This document shows positions 42,758 through 53,578 of a stretch of 64,000 nt of DNA, piece after piece. The DNA comes from Gonatopus flavifemur (Eukaryota; Arthropoda; Insecta; Hymenoptera; Dryinidae), in assembly GCA_018340375.1 (NCBI GenBank), contig JAFFJZ010000010.1:186001-250000 (forward strand), written 5' to 3'. How positions within the stretch are numbered: position 1 is the first letter of the stretch; every line of letters starts with the position of its first letter. The position numbers and the translations under genes are program-made. The notes below the pieces were generated by a model. It saw only the letters and a program-made list of their open reading frames with translations. It had not been told where the DNA came from and searched no databases.

Positions 42758-42968
42758 ACGTTCTTGAAGCATTTTCTATATGGAAGATGAACCATTATCA
42801 CAAGGAAATTTCGTCAAACGATGAATGTTGGAGTTATCTGTACATCGAAAGTTATGAATATGACCTGGATACGTCGGTGGAAAAAGGAAATTATCTCGAA
42901 TTTCTTGGTTACAAATACAAACTCATGTTATCGTCTTTAAAACAAGTTCGAGATAAGTTATTATTTTT
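42758..42968 (+). CDS. Candidate internal exon, unknown protein
   Basis: A pyrimidine-rich acceptor ends at AG 42756-42757. The 211-bp exon has one open frame of 69 codons and stops exactly at TTATTTTT/GTGAGT, a textbook donor. The in-frame TGA lies inside that donor, so unspliced reading would end there. The peptide is strongly protein-like: VLEAFSIWKMNHYHKEISSN, CWSYLYIESYEYDLDTSVEK, YLEFLGYKYKLMLSSLKQVR. It is acidic in the middle with aromatic residues and a probable helix at the end. I do not recognise the family. Exon phases are 2 nt before the first full codon and 2 nt after the last. No neighbouring exon was found within the window. Confidence 0.5.
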
Positions 42969-45079
42969 GTGAGTTATGGATTATATTGTGATTCATTATT
43001 GAAATTACATTCAATATATTCACAGATTACTAAAGTCCACATCGCTAATCAATGTCATTTGAACTTCAATGTTCGGTATCCACGTGTCCAATCTCAGAAC
43101 TAATAATGAGTTTCATCCAATACGGTCGATGAATTGACAATAAATATGTATATACAGAGATATTTCCAAAGATGAGATTTTAATCCGAACAAAAAAGTAA
43201 TAGATGAATAGATAAAATTGTAGACGAGGAAGTTGAATTACTGTTCATTCCTTTCCCCCGTCTCAGTATGGCTTTGAAAGTAGGTCGTGCATAGAGACGA
43301 TGATAGAAATACAGGGGAACGCAGGGTCTGTCGTTTTTTTCTCTCTTCCTAAACGCACTATGATGAGGAGGAAAAGAAGGAGGGAAAGCAGGAGGAAAAG
43401 AAGGGGCAAAGGAAGGAGAAGCAAAAGAAGTAGAAATAGGAGAAAAAAGAAGAGTGAAAAGAATTTTATGCCACGTGAGGAACGTTCGCTCGTTCTTTGT
43501 CCCTCAACGAAGTTTATCCTCGGAGATAAGAGGCAGATTTTTTTTTTTCGATAATAATTTAGGAAAAACCCATAAACTTTCTGCCGAAGTTGATGGGTAT
43601 TAATGAATTTGAGCATTCATTGGAAAATTTCTATCTTGTTCGTTTATATGGTCAATTGTATGAAGCCATTAATTAAATAGCTGGTGTGTAAGATGAATTC
43701 GATAAAAAAATTCAGGAATTTCTGGTGCATGTACGAGAAGGAGAATTCAATGGTTTCAAATTGTAGAAAATTACAAGAAATTTTTACAATTGACAATCCG
43801 CATGTATTTGTTAATTCATCTATGATATGGAAATAAAGTGGATCATAAAAGTGACTTTTCATGTAAAATCTCGTGTGAGCACTTGATATTCAAACTATGT
43901 AGAATCTATATAAAGGTTTCACATAATTTTTGCATATATTGATATGAACATTATATGGAATTGTTATTCAACACAAGGAGTATTGTGCAATCAACATACA
44001 GATGAGGCAAGATGCTTTTCCCCCTCACTGTACAGAAATAAAAGATTCTGTTCTATATGTTGTAGTTATTCTCTCAGTAATATTCAAGCTTGAATGAAAA
44101 AATCCAATCTTGTTCACTGAAAATTACTATTGCAGGGATTTTGCATTCAATTACGGTGAACCTTTAGATAGAACGTGAGAAGTATATTTTCCATCTATTG
44201 TATAAATGGTGTATGGTGAATATATGGTTCATATATATGGTATATATAGGACATATGTAATTCATGAATCCCTTGTGTGTAAAGATTCAACTGCCGGATC
44301 TGAAGAATTCAAGATGAATTATACATAAAATGAATGATACCGTAGATTTAAAAAAACTCATTCGAGACTTTATGAAATACCGAACTACAATCCATCAACA
44401 ATTTTCAAAAAGTACCTGTGCTTAGTTATGTTGATTGTTGAACAGGATCGATACTTTTTCTTACAGAAAAAATGTTTTCATATATCTTTATAAAATATCG
44501 ATAATAATTCTAATATATTCTGGATAAAAGAGAATCGATTCTTTCAAGAATCGACATCACTACCTGTGATGTTTTCTCAAAGTACCGTGAATCCAAGTAC
44601 CTATGCAGCACAAGAGTTCCCGCAAAGAGCTCCTGTTATACTAATCAATATGTATTCAATATGAATATTTTGAATTCAAAATGAACAATTTGATGTTTAG
44701 ACAGAATTCATGTCTAGATTTCATTATGAATTACGCGGGGATCCAATACGTTTTCATTTTGAATGAATTATTGTTGGCATAACGGGGATTATTCAAGAGG
44801 TCTTTGAGAAGTCTTTATAAATTCAAATTGATTATTTGTGCTGGGTGCATAGGATCATTAAGGTGAATGAGAAAAACTCTTTGTACGAATATGTACCCTA
44901 AATTATTATACATATTGTTGTTTAAGTCTCTTTGTGGAATTCCACATCAGTAACGAGTGTAATGGTGAAGTTGATTATTGGAGTGCAATTTCACCGAGAA
45001 TCATTAAGAAAAATATTCTCAATGATCTACAGCTCGTTTCATAAAAAATTTTTATATGCAAAGTCGGATGATTTCTATA
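42969..45079. other. Unassigned sequence with a purine tract
   Basis: Contains a 130-bp purine-rich (GGAAAAGAAGG)-like tract at about 43345-43475, whose 84-codon basic frame is low-complexity and not called. Near 44640-44790, ATTTTGAATTCAAAATGAAC and GGCATAACGGGGA repeat words from 5900-5960. No gene supported. Confidence 0.4.
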
Positions 45080-45328
45080 CCCAGATAGAAAACCATGCCC
45101 TAAATATTTTGTAACATAATGTGCGGTCAACATACTGTCATAAACTTCGCTCAGCTTGCAATGATGCATAAAATGTAAACATTATGTCTTCATTATGGTA
45201 CCATCACCTCGTTTTGCTACCAAGAACAATGCTTTATGCGGAAACACCTTGGTACCATGATGCAAACATTTCTTGGCGTGAACGTCACCATCATGATGGC
45301 ATTATTGAGACATTTTTCTATCTGGGTA
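45078..45328. mobile_element. TA-flanked MITE with CCCAGATAGAAA ends
   Basis: 247 bp at 45080-45326, perfect 12-bp ends CCCAGATAGAAA / TTTCTATCTGGG, TA on both sides. The interior is rich in ATGGTACCAT and ATGATGCAAACATT words on both strands. Same end type as 60184-60323. Confidence 0.85.
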
Positions 45329-45375
45329 TCTTTCCGTGAGTGATTCAGGGACGTGAAGTGTTCATTTGTCGAACG

Positions 45376-45659
45376 CGATCTCACTGGGCATCTTCGTTAG
45401 AACCTCGTATCAATTCTGCAGCAATATTGATGCGATCTTGGAAGTACCTGTTTTTCAATTTACAAATGCAATATTACAAAAGAAACTCACGGAAATCACT
45501 CGTTGGAATATCACTTGAGAACGTAACATCGCTGCAATTTACTTGTAATTGAATTCTGTAATATTACTGCTGTAATTCTGATGACAGGTTCCTTCAAGAT
45601 CGCATCAATATCGCTGCAATATCAATGCAAGGTTCTAACAGAAATGCTCAGTGGGATCG
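45376..45659. mobile_element. MITE with CCCACTGAGCATTTCTG ends, full copy
   Basis: The left end TCACTGGGCATCTTCGTTAG and right end reverse complement CCCACTGAGCATTTCTGTTA pair through GTTAGAACCT. Subterminal words GCAATATTGATGCGATCTTG occur on both strands. A truncated copy lies at 17107-17297. Confidence 0.75.
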
Positions 45660-45855
45660 TATTTGTACTGGAGGGGGGTACTTTACTGTCCGCGTTTTGC
45701 AATGCTCCGTAAAAGCACAGATGAATTGAAGAACTTGCTAACGCAGTGTTGAAATCATGGTCTGCGTCACGTTTTCTTCTTTTGAAGAAAATCATGTTAT
45801 TGGTTGAATTTTTCTTCTGAGCCAAAAAGTATGAAAGGATAAACGGGAAACGTGG

Positions 45856-47171
45856 TAGGGGAGCGAGGGGCTAGTTGTAACAGTGTTTGGAAAAATGCTA
45901 ATATTGTGAAATATATACATAATTTCTTGCTCATCATTGAATGTTTCGTAAGGGTGAACATTCACTCATCATATGCAAAAAGATATTCATCGAAAAGTTC
46001 GCTGATTTTAGCACAACAGACATTATTCCAAAACAAGTCAGCTATTACAGCTTACCCCGTACTTGGGGTTAGTTGTAACAGGCTTGAGGCAAATAGTAAC
46101 ACTGGAATAACTGCTCATTGAAAACATGTTAACTTTTTGTTATGGTACGATACTTATTGATAAATGAGCTGAGCTGACTATTTTCTTATTGATCCGAATT
46201 TACAACACTTATCACGAAAAGCAACTTTGAAAAATTAAGCTCAAGGTTGTCGAATCATCGTGTACTGATTAGCCTATTACCACAATCATTATGGGACTCC
46301 GATATTATTCAGTTAATTTTCATAGCCACTTATAATTATGACTAACATTCAATCATATTCAATCAATCAAAATAGAATCAATAAGAATCTGTAATCTTGA
46401 TAAGCATTATCAATTAAGTATTCATTATGAATGCTCTGAATTCAAAATGAACTCTTGAAGAACATCCTCATGTACCAAAATAATTTACATCGCAATTCCA
46501 TAAAGAATTATTCGGGCATTTAACATAGCACAAAAAAAAGGTCTAATACACAATAATGCTAGCGAAATTTAGCAATATTATGTATTGCACTTGTTTCTTG
46601 TATAATATCTGAATCAGGACATCTTCATTTTCTGAACCTGTTTCAGATGTTCTTGTATGATTTCTCATTTTTAGATGGAAGAAGAATGGATGGAATAAAG
46701 ACATTTGCATATCAACAATTAAAGAAATAAGTCGAACCAAGTCGAATAAGCACGAACCGAAACATGTTACAATATGTCCCGAAAGTTTGTTACAACTTGC
46801 CCCATCGTATGATTTCGGATACATTCTTTGACTATTCAAAAACTATACAGAATTCATGAAAAAGTTATTTAAGCATTTCAAAGCTCAATACATAGACAAA
46901 ATAAATAGTCACTTACATATTTGAAAAGGATCGATCAATAGGACTGAAATCAATGTTTGCAAAACGATGTTTTGTTCATTTTCTGACTCAAATGGATCCT
47001 TTGTTTCTAGACACTCACAGCACTGTCTCACGAGAAACCGATAGTGTGTAGTTAATGAAGCACGTCATAGATAAGAGATTTCATTCGGAATCCAGTGGCA
47101 ATACTTGAAATCCATCGAATAATTCGCGTGTTACTACTTACCCCTGTTACAACTATCCCCTCGCTCCCCTA
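45856..47171. mobile_element. 1.3-kb TA-flanked element with GGGGAGCGAGGGG ends
   Basis: The element 45858-47169 has 26-bp ends with one mismatch: GGGGAGCGAGGGGCTAGTTG and, from the right, GGGGAGCGAGGGGATAGTTG, both continuing TAACAG. TA lies on both sides. The box GGGG-x2-AGTTGTAACA also occurs inside, at about 46064-46080 (forward) and 46788-46802 (inverted). Frame 45852-46121 starts at the end repeat and has no domain. No transposase recognised, so it is likely non-autonomous. Confidence 0.85.
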
Positions 47172-47830
47172 TTACCAATTAGAAAACGGACCATAGTTTT
47201 CATATCTCGTTAGCAATCTCTCCGACTCATCTCTGGTAAAAGCATTGAGCTTTACACTGGGACAAAATGACGAATGATGTGCTGTTGGTCAAAGAGTCCA
47301 TCACTGTTACTAACCAATCGGGTGTTACCAAGAATATATCACTATTGGTAGGAACAATAAGACACTTTTGGAGACCAATTGGGTGTTACCAAGAGTATAT
47401 CGCTATTCATAAGCATAGTAAGACGCTGTTGGAAGCAAATAGAAACCTGCAAAGAGAAATGCCAAGGGAAGCATTGCGGACAGTGAATAGTGCGTCACTA
47501 TTGTAACCAATGGTGAATCCGTAGTGTGTTTAATGTATCAGGAAAAATGTATTCTGACATTTTAATAATGAAAATACATCCGAGTTGTTTTTGCAGATGG
47601 TTTTATTATATATATAAGAAATCAGTAAATTAATATAAATGAAGAACTATTCATCAAATATGATGCGATTTTTATTAAATAACCTTACTATGGGAAATAT
47701 GAATACGCGATCAGGATTGAAGAGAAGTCACATTAAAATATATTTAAAAAATTATGTAATCAGGTATTTATTTAGATAATGTTTCAAAATATTGGAAGTC
47801 CTATGAGAAATCATCAAAACATTTGTGCTA
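47172..47830. repeat. Two 61-bp tandem units plus unassigned sequence
   Basis: CCAATCGGGTGTTACCAAGA at 47314 and CCAATTGGGTGTTACCAAGA at 47375 begin two diverged 61-bp units. The rest, to 47830, is AT-rich with no feature seen. Confidence 0.55.
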
Positions 47831-48350
47831 CACGGAAAAAAGGAAATAGTTGCAGCAACTACTTGAATAGTCGATTTTCGACCATCTACTAAAGTGGTTG
47901 CTGCAGCTACTTAGTAGTCAGGACAAGTGACTCGATAAGTGCACCAACTAACGTATATACCTGAGGTATTTTGAATTAGTTGAGACAGCTAACGTGTTAC
48001 TTGTCCTGACTACTACGTAGCTGCAGCAACTACTTAAGTAGATGGTCGAAAATCGGCTATTCAAGTACACGGAAAAAAGAAAACAGCAATGATTACTGTG
48101 AACCGCAGTAATTCATTTAAAAATAATGAAAAATCAAATTCACGCCGCTCATTACTGCGTCTCCCAGTAACCATTAATGTCCAAGCAGCATTGACGAATT
48201 TAACTGCAGTGCACATCACTGTGATCGCGCTAACCTCTATCATCCAAGCGTGTTTTCATTTGTTTTTCAACTGATTGCTGTTATGCACAGTAACCAGTGC
48301 TGTTTTCTTCTTTCCGTGTAGTTGCTGCAACTATTCTTTTTTTCCGTGTA
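47829..48350. mobile_element. Foldback MITE family E, interrupted by a second MITE
   Basis: Outer element 47831-48348, ends CACGGAAAAAAGGAAATAG and the inverse of CTATTCTTTTTTTCCGTG, TA on both sides. The left arm reads AGTTGCAGCAACTACTTGAA, TCGATTTTCGACCATCTACT and AGTAGTCAGGACAAGT; the right arm carries the inverses. The right arm is broken at a TA by 48068-48318. A diverged relative lies at 32771-33345. Confidence 0.9.
48068..48318. mobile_element. MITE with CACGGAAAAAAGAAAACAGC ends, nested
   Basis: 251 bp, ends CACGGAAAAAAGAAAACAGC and the inverse of GCTGTTTTCTTCTTTCCGTG, TA on both sides. It lies inside the right arm of 47831-48348. The left arm of that hairpin shows the uninterrupted target (TTCAAGTAGTTGCTGC when read inverted), so TA is the target duplication. 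Confidence 0.92.
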
Positions 48351-48669
48351 TAGCTTCGAGATAAAGTGCAAGTGATGTGATTTGGAAATTGGAAGATCCG
48401 AATCAGATAGATTAGACATTATTAATTTGTGTCACGTAGACTACCTTGCATGAAGTATTCCTTCACAAATGTTTTGATGACTCCTCATAAGACTTCCAAT
48501 ATTTTCAAACAATAAAATATTTTATTTAACGTGGCCGGTAAAGGGTGAGGGAGAGGTAAGGTGATAATGATTCAAATGAATTTCATTTGAAATGAGGGAA
48601 ATTTTATTCCAATCACAGAGAAAAGTTCAGATTAAAGATGATTAGATACAGTGTCGTACCCGTGGGGTA
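48351..48669. other. Unassigned sequence
   Basis: Nothing supported. Confidence 0.4.
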
Positions 48670-49315
48670 TACTCGACCCCCAAAAAAACTTCAACAAAGT
48701 AAAAAAACAACGCCAAGTACATGAAAAAGTATTTCCTTTCTCATATTATGTGATCAGCCAAAAAAAACATCAGAGGAAAAAAAAAGATCTGAAATCACTA
48801 TCAAGTACCAAGTACACTTGACTGCATAAATGCTGCTTGAATATATCAATTGATATGTTGAATAAATACCATGAGTCAACAATACATAGATACCACCGAT
48901 TTGCCATTCCCAAATCAATCTAAAGAAAACAGTCAATACAAATTCTTTTTCAATCATGACAATTTACCATCATCGGACACTTGACGTGGCCGATAAATGC
49001 TTTGGTTTGATACAGATGTTCTCTCAATTGCTAGGTTCAAGCAAACCTTGGACAATCAGAAACCTAAAGAATCAGCCATGCCAAGTGTCCCATGATGGTA
49101 AATTGTCATGATTGAAAAAGAATTTGTATTGACTGTTTTCTTTAGATTGATTTGGGAATGGCAAATCGGTGGTATTTATGTATTGTTGACTCATGGTATT
49201 TATTCAACATATTAATTGATATATTCAAGCAGCATTTATGCAGTCAAGTGTACTTGGTACTTGATAGTGATTTCAGATCTTTTTTTTTCCTCTGATGTAG
49301 TAGTAGTAGTAGTAA

Positions 49316-49361
<46 letters not shown>

Positions 49362-49362
49362 A
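48670..49362. mobile_element. Foldback element ending in (TAG)n
   Basis: Arms 48764-48992 and 49065-49300 pair closely: AACATCAGAGGAAAAAAAAA with TTTTTTTTTCCTCTGATG, and TCAAGTACCAAGTACACTTG with CAAGTGTACTTGGTACTTGA. The loop is about 70 bp. A (TAG)n tract (49297-49361) is attached only to the right arm. The outer part of the left arm and its upstream sequence (AACGCCAAGTACATGAAAAA) match 59070-59290. Confidence 0.8.
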
Positions 49363-49454
49363 GTAGGATTATCCAGGCCACTGAAAAAAGGAAAGTAACG
49401 CTGCTACCGCGTGTCTCTACCACCGTAGGTAGAACTACTCCTCCGGCCAAGTTA

Positions 49455-49691
49455 TTATGCAATAATTATTATTATTATCGGCTCGTGGTTGTCGTCGTCG
49501 CCATCCTCGTCATTATCACGAACCGATTGTACAAGGAGATTCGTTATATCATTGTGTCTGCATTTTAAATCGTTACCCTGGCGTTTCATGCACTTTCGAT
49601 TATAAGTAATTGCAGGCGTGGCACGAATTATCACCACTGATTGAAATACAGAATGATGAACTCGAGATAGTTTTCCTTGCTGTGCACTCAA
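49455..49691 (-). CDS. Weak coding-like frame, unknown
   Basis: A 78-codon frame with no ATG start in context and a protein-like middle (KLSRVHHSVFQSVVIIRATP, ITYNRKCMKRQGNDLKCRHN), ending in an acidic stretch (DNDEDGDDDNHEP) and isoleucines encoded by a simple AAT repeat. The low-complexity end and lack of splice evidence keep confidence low. Confidence 0.2.
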   Translation of the reverse strand: MSAQQGKLSRVHHSVFQSVVIIRATPAITYNRKCMKRQGNDLKCRHNDITNLLVQSVRDNDEDGDDDNHEPIIIIIIA

Positions 49692-49740
49692 GATGATTGT
49701 TCTTCCTGTTGCTTTTAATTACAGACGGAGAATAAGAGTG

Positions 49741-49838
49741 CCTTCTTCTTGTTCTCTTTCTTCTTCTTCTTCTTTTTCTTCTTCTTCTTCTTCTTCTTCT
49801 TCTTCTTCTTCTTCATCTTCTTCTTCTTCTTCTTCTGC
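49741..49838. repeat. (TTC)n microsatellite
   Basis: About 95 bp of TTC/TCT repeats with few interruptions. The short leucine- or arginine-rich frames over this and the (TAG)n tract are artefacts. Confidence 0.9.
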
Positions 49839-50244
49839 ATACTTCAGCTAAGATGAATGACAAAAAAATGGAATAAAAAAATTTAGAAGCCGTGGGATGC
49901 GGAAAGTTGGCTTGAAATTCCATTAAAGAGTTAATATTATATGAAATAATACGTGATCTTCTCCCAAGTCGTTCTGTTACCTGAAGTATCAACGTGCAAA
50001 AGGTTATGTAGTTAAATAACAAATATATTGTATTGTGTTACTGTATACAATTGTATAATCGTATAGGGAAATTATGTCTTACGCTCGAGGGAAGGAGATA
50101 CTTCTTATGCATTGTAAAGCACAATCGATCATGTATGTTAGTAGGAACAAAAATGAATCTGCAATTCAAACCCAATACACCAATGAGCTTATGAAAATTA
50201 ATGATGATGACTTGACTGGCATATTTCTTTTTGCAGATACCGGA
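49839..50244. other. Unassigned sequence
   Basis: It ends in a good acceptor-like tract (ACTTGACTGGCATATTTCTTTTTGCAG, AG at 50237-50238 and nearby). Confidence 0.35.
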
Positions 50245-50367
50245 ATTTTTAAGGGTTTCAATGTGTATTTTTCGCCGTTATATGTATAACGTCATATTTT
50301 CCTTACAACGCTTGAATTTCAAACATTATGATAGAATATTTCCTAAACTGTTCTCCTAAATTTTGTT
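50245..50367 (+). CDS. Possible terminal exon, unknown
   Basis: After the acceptor TTTCTTTTTGCAG the frame IPEFLRVSMCIFRRYMYNVI, FSLQRLNFKHYDRIFPKLFS is open for about 40 codons to a stop near 50360. Chance cannot be excluded at this length. No domain. Confidence 0.18.
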
Positions 50368-51095
50368 CCACTGAATATGTTTTGTTCTATCTGAAAATGC
50401 TGATAAAAGTGTAGCATTTGACACTGACCTCAGTTTCATTGTTCCTGAATATTCAAGATTACTAGGAATAGCAACAACGACATCACATCCGATTTCTTGA
50501 TTTTACACCCAATCAAAAATTGGCGCATACTGTTTTGATTGTATCAAAGATAAATAAAGGAACCTCAACAAATCGCTGACGAATCACGATGATATTGAAA
50601 CATGAAATGAATAAGAATGAAATAGTATTCAAAAAAAGTAGCACAGTAACTCGTTGTTGAATAAGCGAAAGGCAGATAAACAGAAAAATGAAGGAAGAAC
50701 AAAAGAAAAGTTCGTGCCATCGACGTGACTTGTTATATTTCCTTCGTGGAGTTCGATTTACAAGGAAAATACGTTGAAGGATATGGAGGCGGATGCATTC
50801 TCTTGTCCCCGATCCTCACAGACTTTAGAGAGAACTTGAATGTACTGAACTCATTCAGGAAAGAATGTATCTCGAGCTAGGGTGACGGTAGAAATATGTG
50901 CATTCATTGTCGTTGAAATCACGCGTATAGAAATATTGAGGAATTTCAATCAAATATTCTTCAATCAGTTTTCTTCTGACACTCAATTTCTTTCTTTCTG
51001 TGGTATAGTGGAAACAAAATTGTTACTGCGAATTATCGATGAGACGCCTTTTGTGTACCTTACTTGCGCTAACACTAACAATGAAATATGACTTC
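50368..51095. other. Unassigned sequence
   Basis: Frame 50882-51091 is not supported by context. No repeat pairing seen. Confidence 0.35.
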
Positions 51096-52140
51096 CCCAG
51101 CTAACCAAAGCTGATGAATAACCAGTCAATTATTACCCAATGTGATTGGATGGGATTGATCAATAATTGTCCATTTCTGTGTCCGCATTGGCGAATAATA
51201 ATTGATCAATTTCTGTGGACTATTGGATTCCGCAATTGCATGGCAATCTTAGGTCAATGGCATGTGCATAAGTGCTGCCATCAGCTGAGAAATAATTTGA
51301 CCAATAATTTGGCAATTATTGGGAATTATTTTGGTTTGAGAATGATAAAAAATTGACTAGTCACTCGGTATTGATTTGACTGTAAAAGGTTGGATCACTG
51401 TGAAATACTAATATAATAAATTTAATGTAAAAGGATTTTATTCAAATTTTTGGAAAATTTGTTTTTTATTTTTTATTTCCAAACTGTATTCACGGCACTG
51501 TGAAACTGAATCCATTCATTTTACATTATAACAATTATCTGAAATTTGCGTATTGCTAATTTAAATAAAAATTATAACCCAAAACCACACTTTTGGATTG
51601 AAATCAAGTTCAATCAGTTCACTCAGGTATAATAGGAATTCACACCCATGCCCCGAAATTGAGGTGATGAATGACCTTAATTCATCGCGAAAATTTTACC
51701 GCAGCACGAATAATACAAAATCCGAATAAATTACGATCACTTATACAACGAAGATTATTGAATGGATAAACCACAACACTTTTTTGTAATGAACAATACA
51801 TAATACATAATTCTATCCTATTAACATGACATGACCAATGCAAAATTCCATATTACCGATAGAAAATAAGTGATGTTTTACATTTCCAGATTTTCGATTA
51901 TGGACGTATGTTGAATGATCAATTTTTAGTCAATTCTATGGACCACGAGATTGATCAATATATTTGTCTTGTTCTATGTCCGCATTAGCGACCAACAATT
52001 GGTCCTTCAAAAATGATCCAATGAATGGACATGCGCATAGAGATCCAACATAATTTCCAAATCATTGGTCAATTATTAGCGAGTGTCATTGGAATCAATC
52101 AAATTCACCAATGATTGGAACCAATCTATGGTTGGCTAGG
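51096..52140. mobile_element. 1.05-kb element with CCCAGCTAACCAAAG ends and CCAATAATTGG words
   Basis: The left end CCCAGCTAACCAAAG and right end reverse complement CCTAGCCAACCATAG are imperfect inverses. About 250 bp at the left and 220 bp at the right are packed with GACCAATAATTTGG, GATTGATCAATAATTG and CCAATGATTGGAACC words. The middle 550 bp is ordinary AT-rich DNA with no transposase frame. Confidence 0.7.
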
Positions 52141-53578
52141 TAGCGCAAGGATGATTGTCAAGTCCTGGCAATTTATGCAGAGTCAAGTTTGATCGAAACA
52201 TAACAAATGCTGCACCAGAATTAGGAATTAATTGATTGTTTTTGTCAATCTACAATTAGATCAGTATTTTTACAAGCCTGGAGCAATTGTTACCAATTCT
52301 TGTAACTAAATATGGACTGGATAATGAATTAGTGTTGCATTAAGCATTAGACACAGTTCAACTCAATCTTGATTGCGACCTCCAGTATTGACCCGATGTT
52401 TTTCAGCGATGTTGTCATGAAATTCCAATAAATATTACTGAAATGTTGCTTTACATTCCTCAATGTTTTTCAACCGTTATTATATAACAAATTATTCGAG
52501 ATCAAATTCACTTTGGGCCACTCAATTACTAAACATTGGGGAATTGAGTGATACACAGCGAATGTGGTCATGAATATTGTATTTTATGATAGCTCATGTG
52601 CATATGGACCAATGGCCCAATAATGGACCAAGCCTGGTACAAGACTTGCCGAGACTTGTCGTAAACAATTTACCAAACTTGGCCCAGGCTTGGGAATGAT
52701 AAGATCAGGACAATCTTGGGCCAGTGGTTTTGCCAGGCCCGGTCCAATTCATTTACCAAGCATCAACCAATGCTTCTTTGATCGCAGATATGAATGAAAA
52801 AAGTAATCGATTCATATTTCAGTTCATGACTGTCTCCCTCAGAATCCCGTACATGAATTATCTTGAAACGATAGAAAAAATGTGACAGGACTGGGACAAG
52901 CTTGTATGATCATTGGAAAATTTGTGTTCTTTGATATATCAATCAATTTTGATTCTATTGTTGAATTATGCTCAAACTAAACCAATAAGGCCTTACTGAA
53001 ATACCATAACATAAATCTTATAATGATCTGATCCCGTACGGAATCCAACATTGGAATCCCCAGAGTCACCCGAAAAAAGATGGTTTATCTTCACGTGTAT
53101 ATCATCCCTAGTGAGCATAAATATCGGCCCAGGCCTGACCCGAGCCTCCCCCAGAGTGGGCAGCCTTCGCCCAAACTTGCCCCAATAGTTATGCACACAA
53201 GGGATGTGGTGCTTTCTTCACATGTATATCTGAATCAACGGTTCCAGCTTCCTTTATGAAAATCTCTCCTGGTGAGAAGTATCGCGCCCAGAGATTAATC
53301 TATAGTGTGTAGGAATCATTATGGCAAGAAGATCGGGCCAGCCCTGGTCCGATAATTATCCCCAAGTCTCCAGGCATTGTAAATTCAAAATTCAGTCAAT
53401 ATTTATAAACATTGTGCCACTCATGTGGACAATATTGGCACAACTGTTCTCAACGAATGCTCGATTCTGACACTCGTGCCAAGCTTGTACCAGATGTAGG
53501 GACCTTTCCAAAAATATTCACAAAAGTACCATGACTATCCATTTGGAACAACGGGACAATCATGGAACAATATTGAGT
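52141..53578. repeat. Word array GGCCCAGGCTTGGG / CCAAGCCTGG
   Basis: From about 52580 the words GACCAAGCCTGGTACAAG, TTGGCCCAGGCTTGGG, CAGGCCTGACCCGAGCC and CCAAGCTTGTACCAG recur on both strands to the edge of the big hairpin. A short continuation lies at 55469-55525 (GTGCCAACCTTGGG), so the hairpin probably landed inside this array. The first 400 bp carries TGTCATGAAATTCC / ATTACTGAAATGTTG words that reappear inverted at 57380-57460. Confidence 0.5.

Noticed and set aside
43300..43554. Arginine- and lysine-rich 84-codon frame
   Set aside because: It is a reading of a purine-rich simple tract (GGAAAAGAAGG-like), as is the overlapping leucine-rich frame on the other strand.
45852..46121. 89-codon frame at the start of the 1.3-kb element
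   Set aside because: It starts in the terminal repeat and reads two copies of the GTTGTAACA box (both give SCN); no transposase motif.
49216..49398. Frame with a long valine run
   Set aside because: Produced by the (TAG)n microsatellite; the opposite strand gives a leucine run for the same reason.
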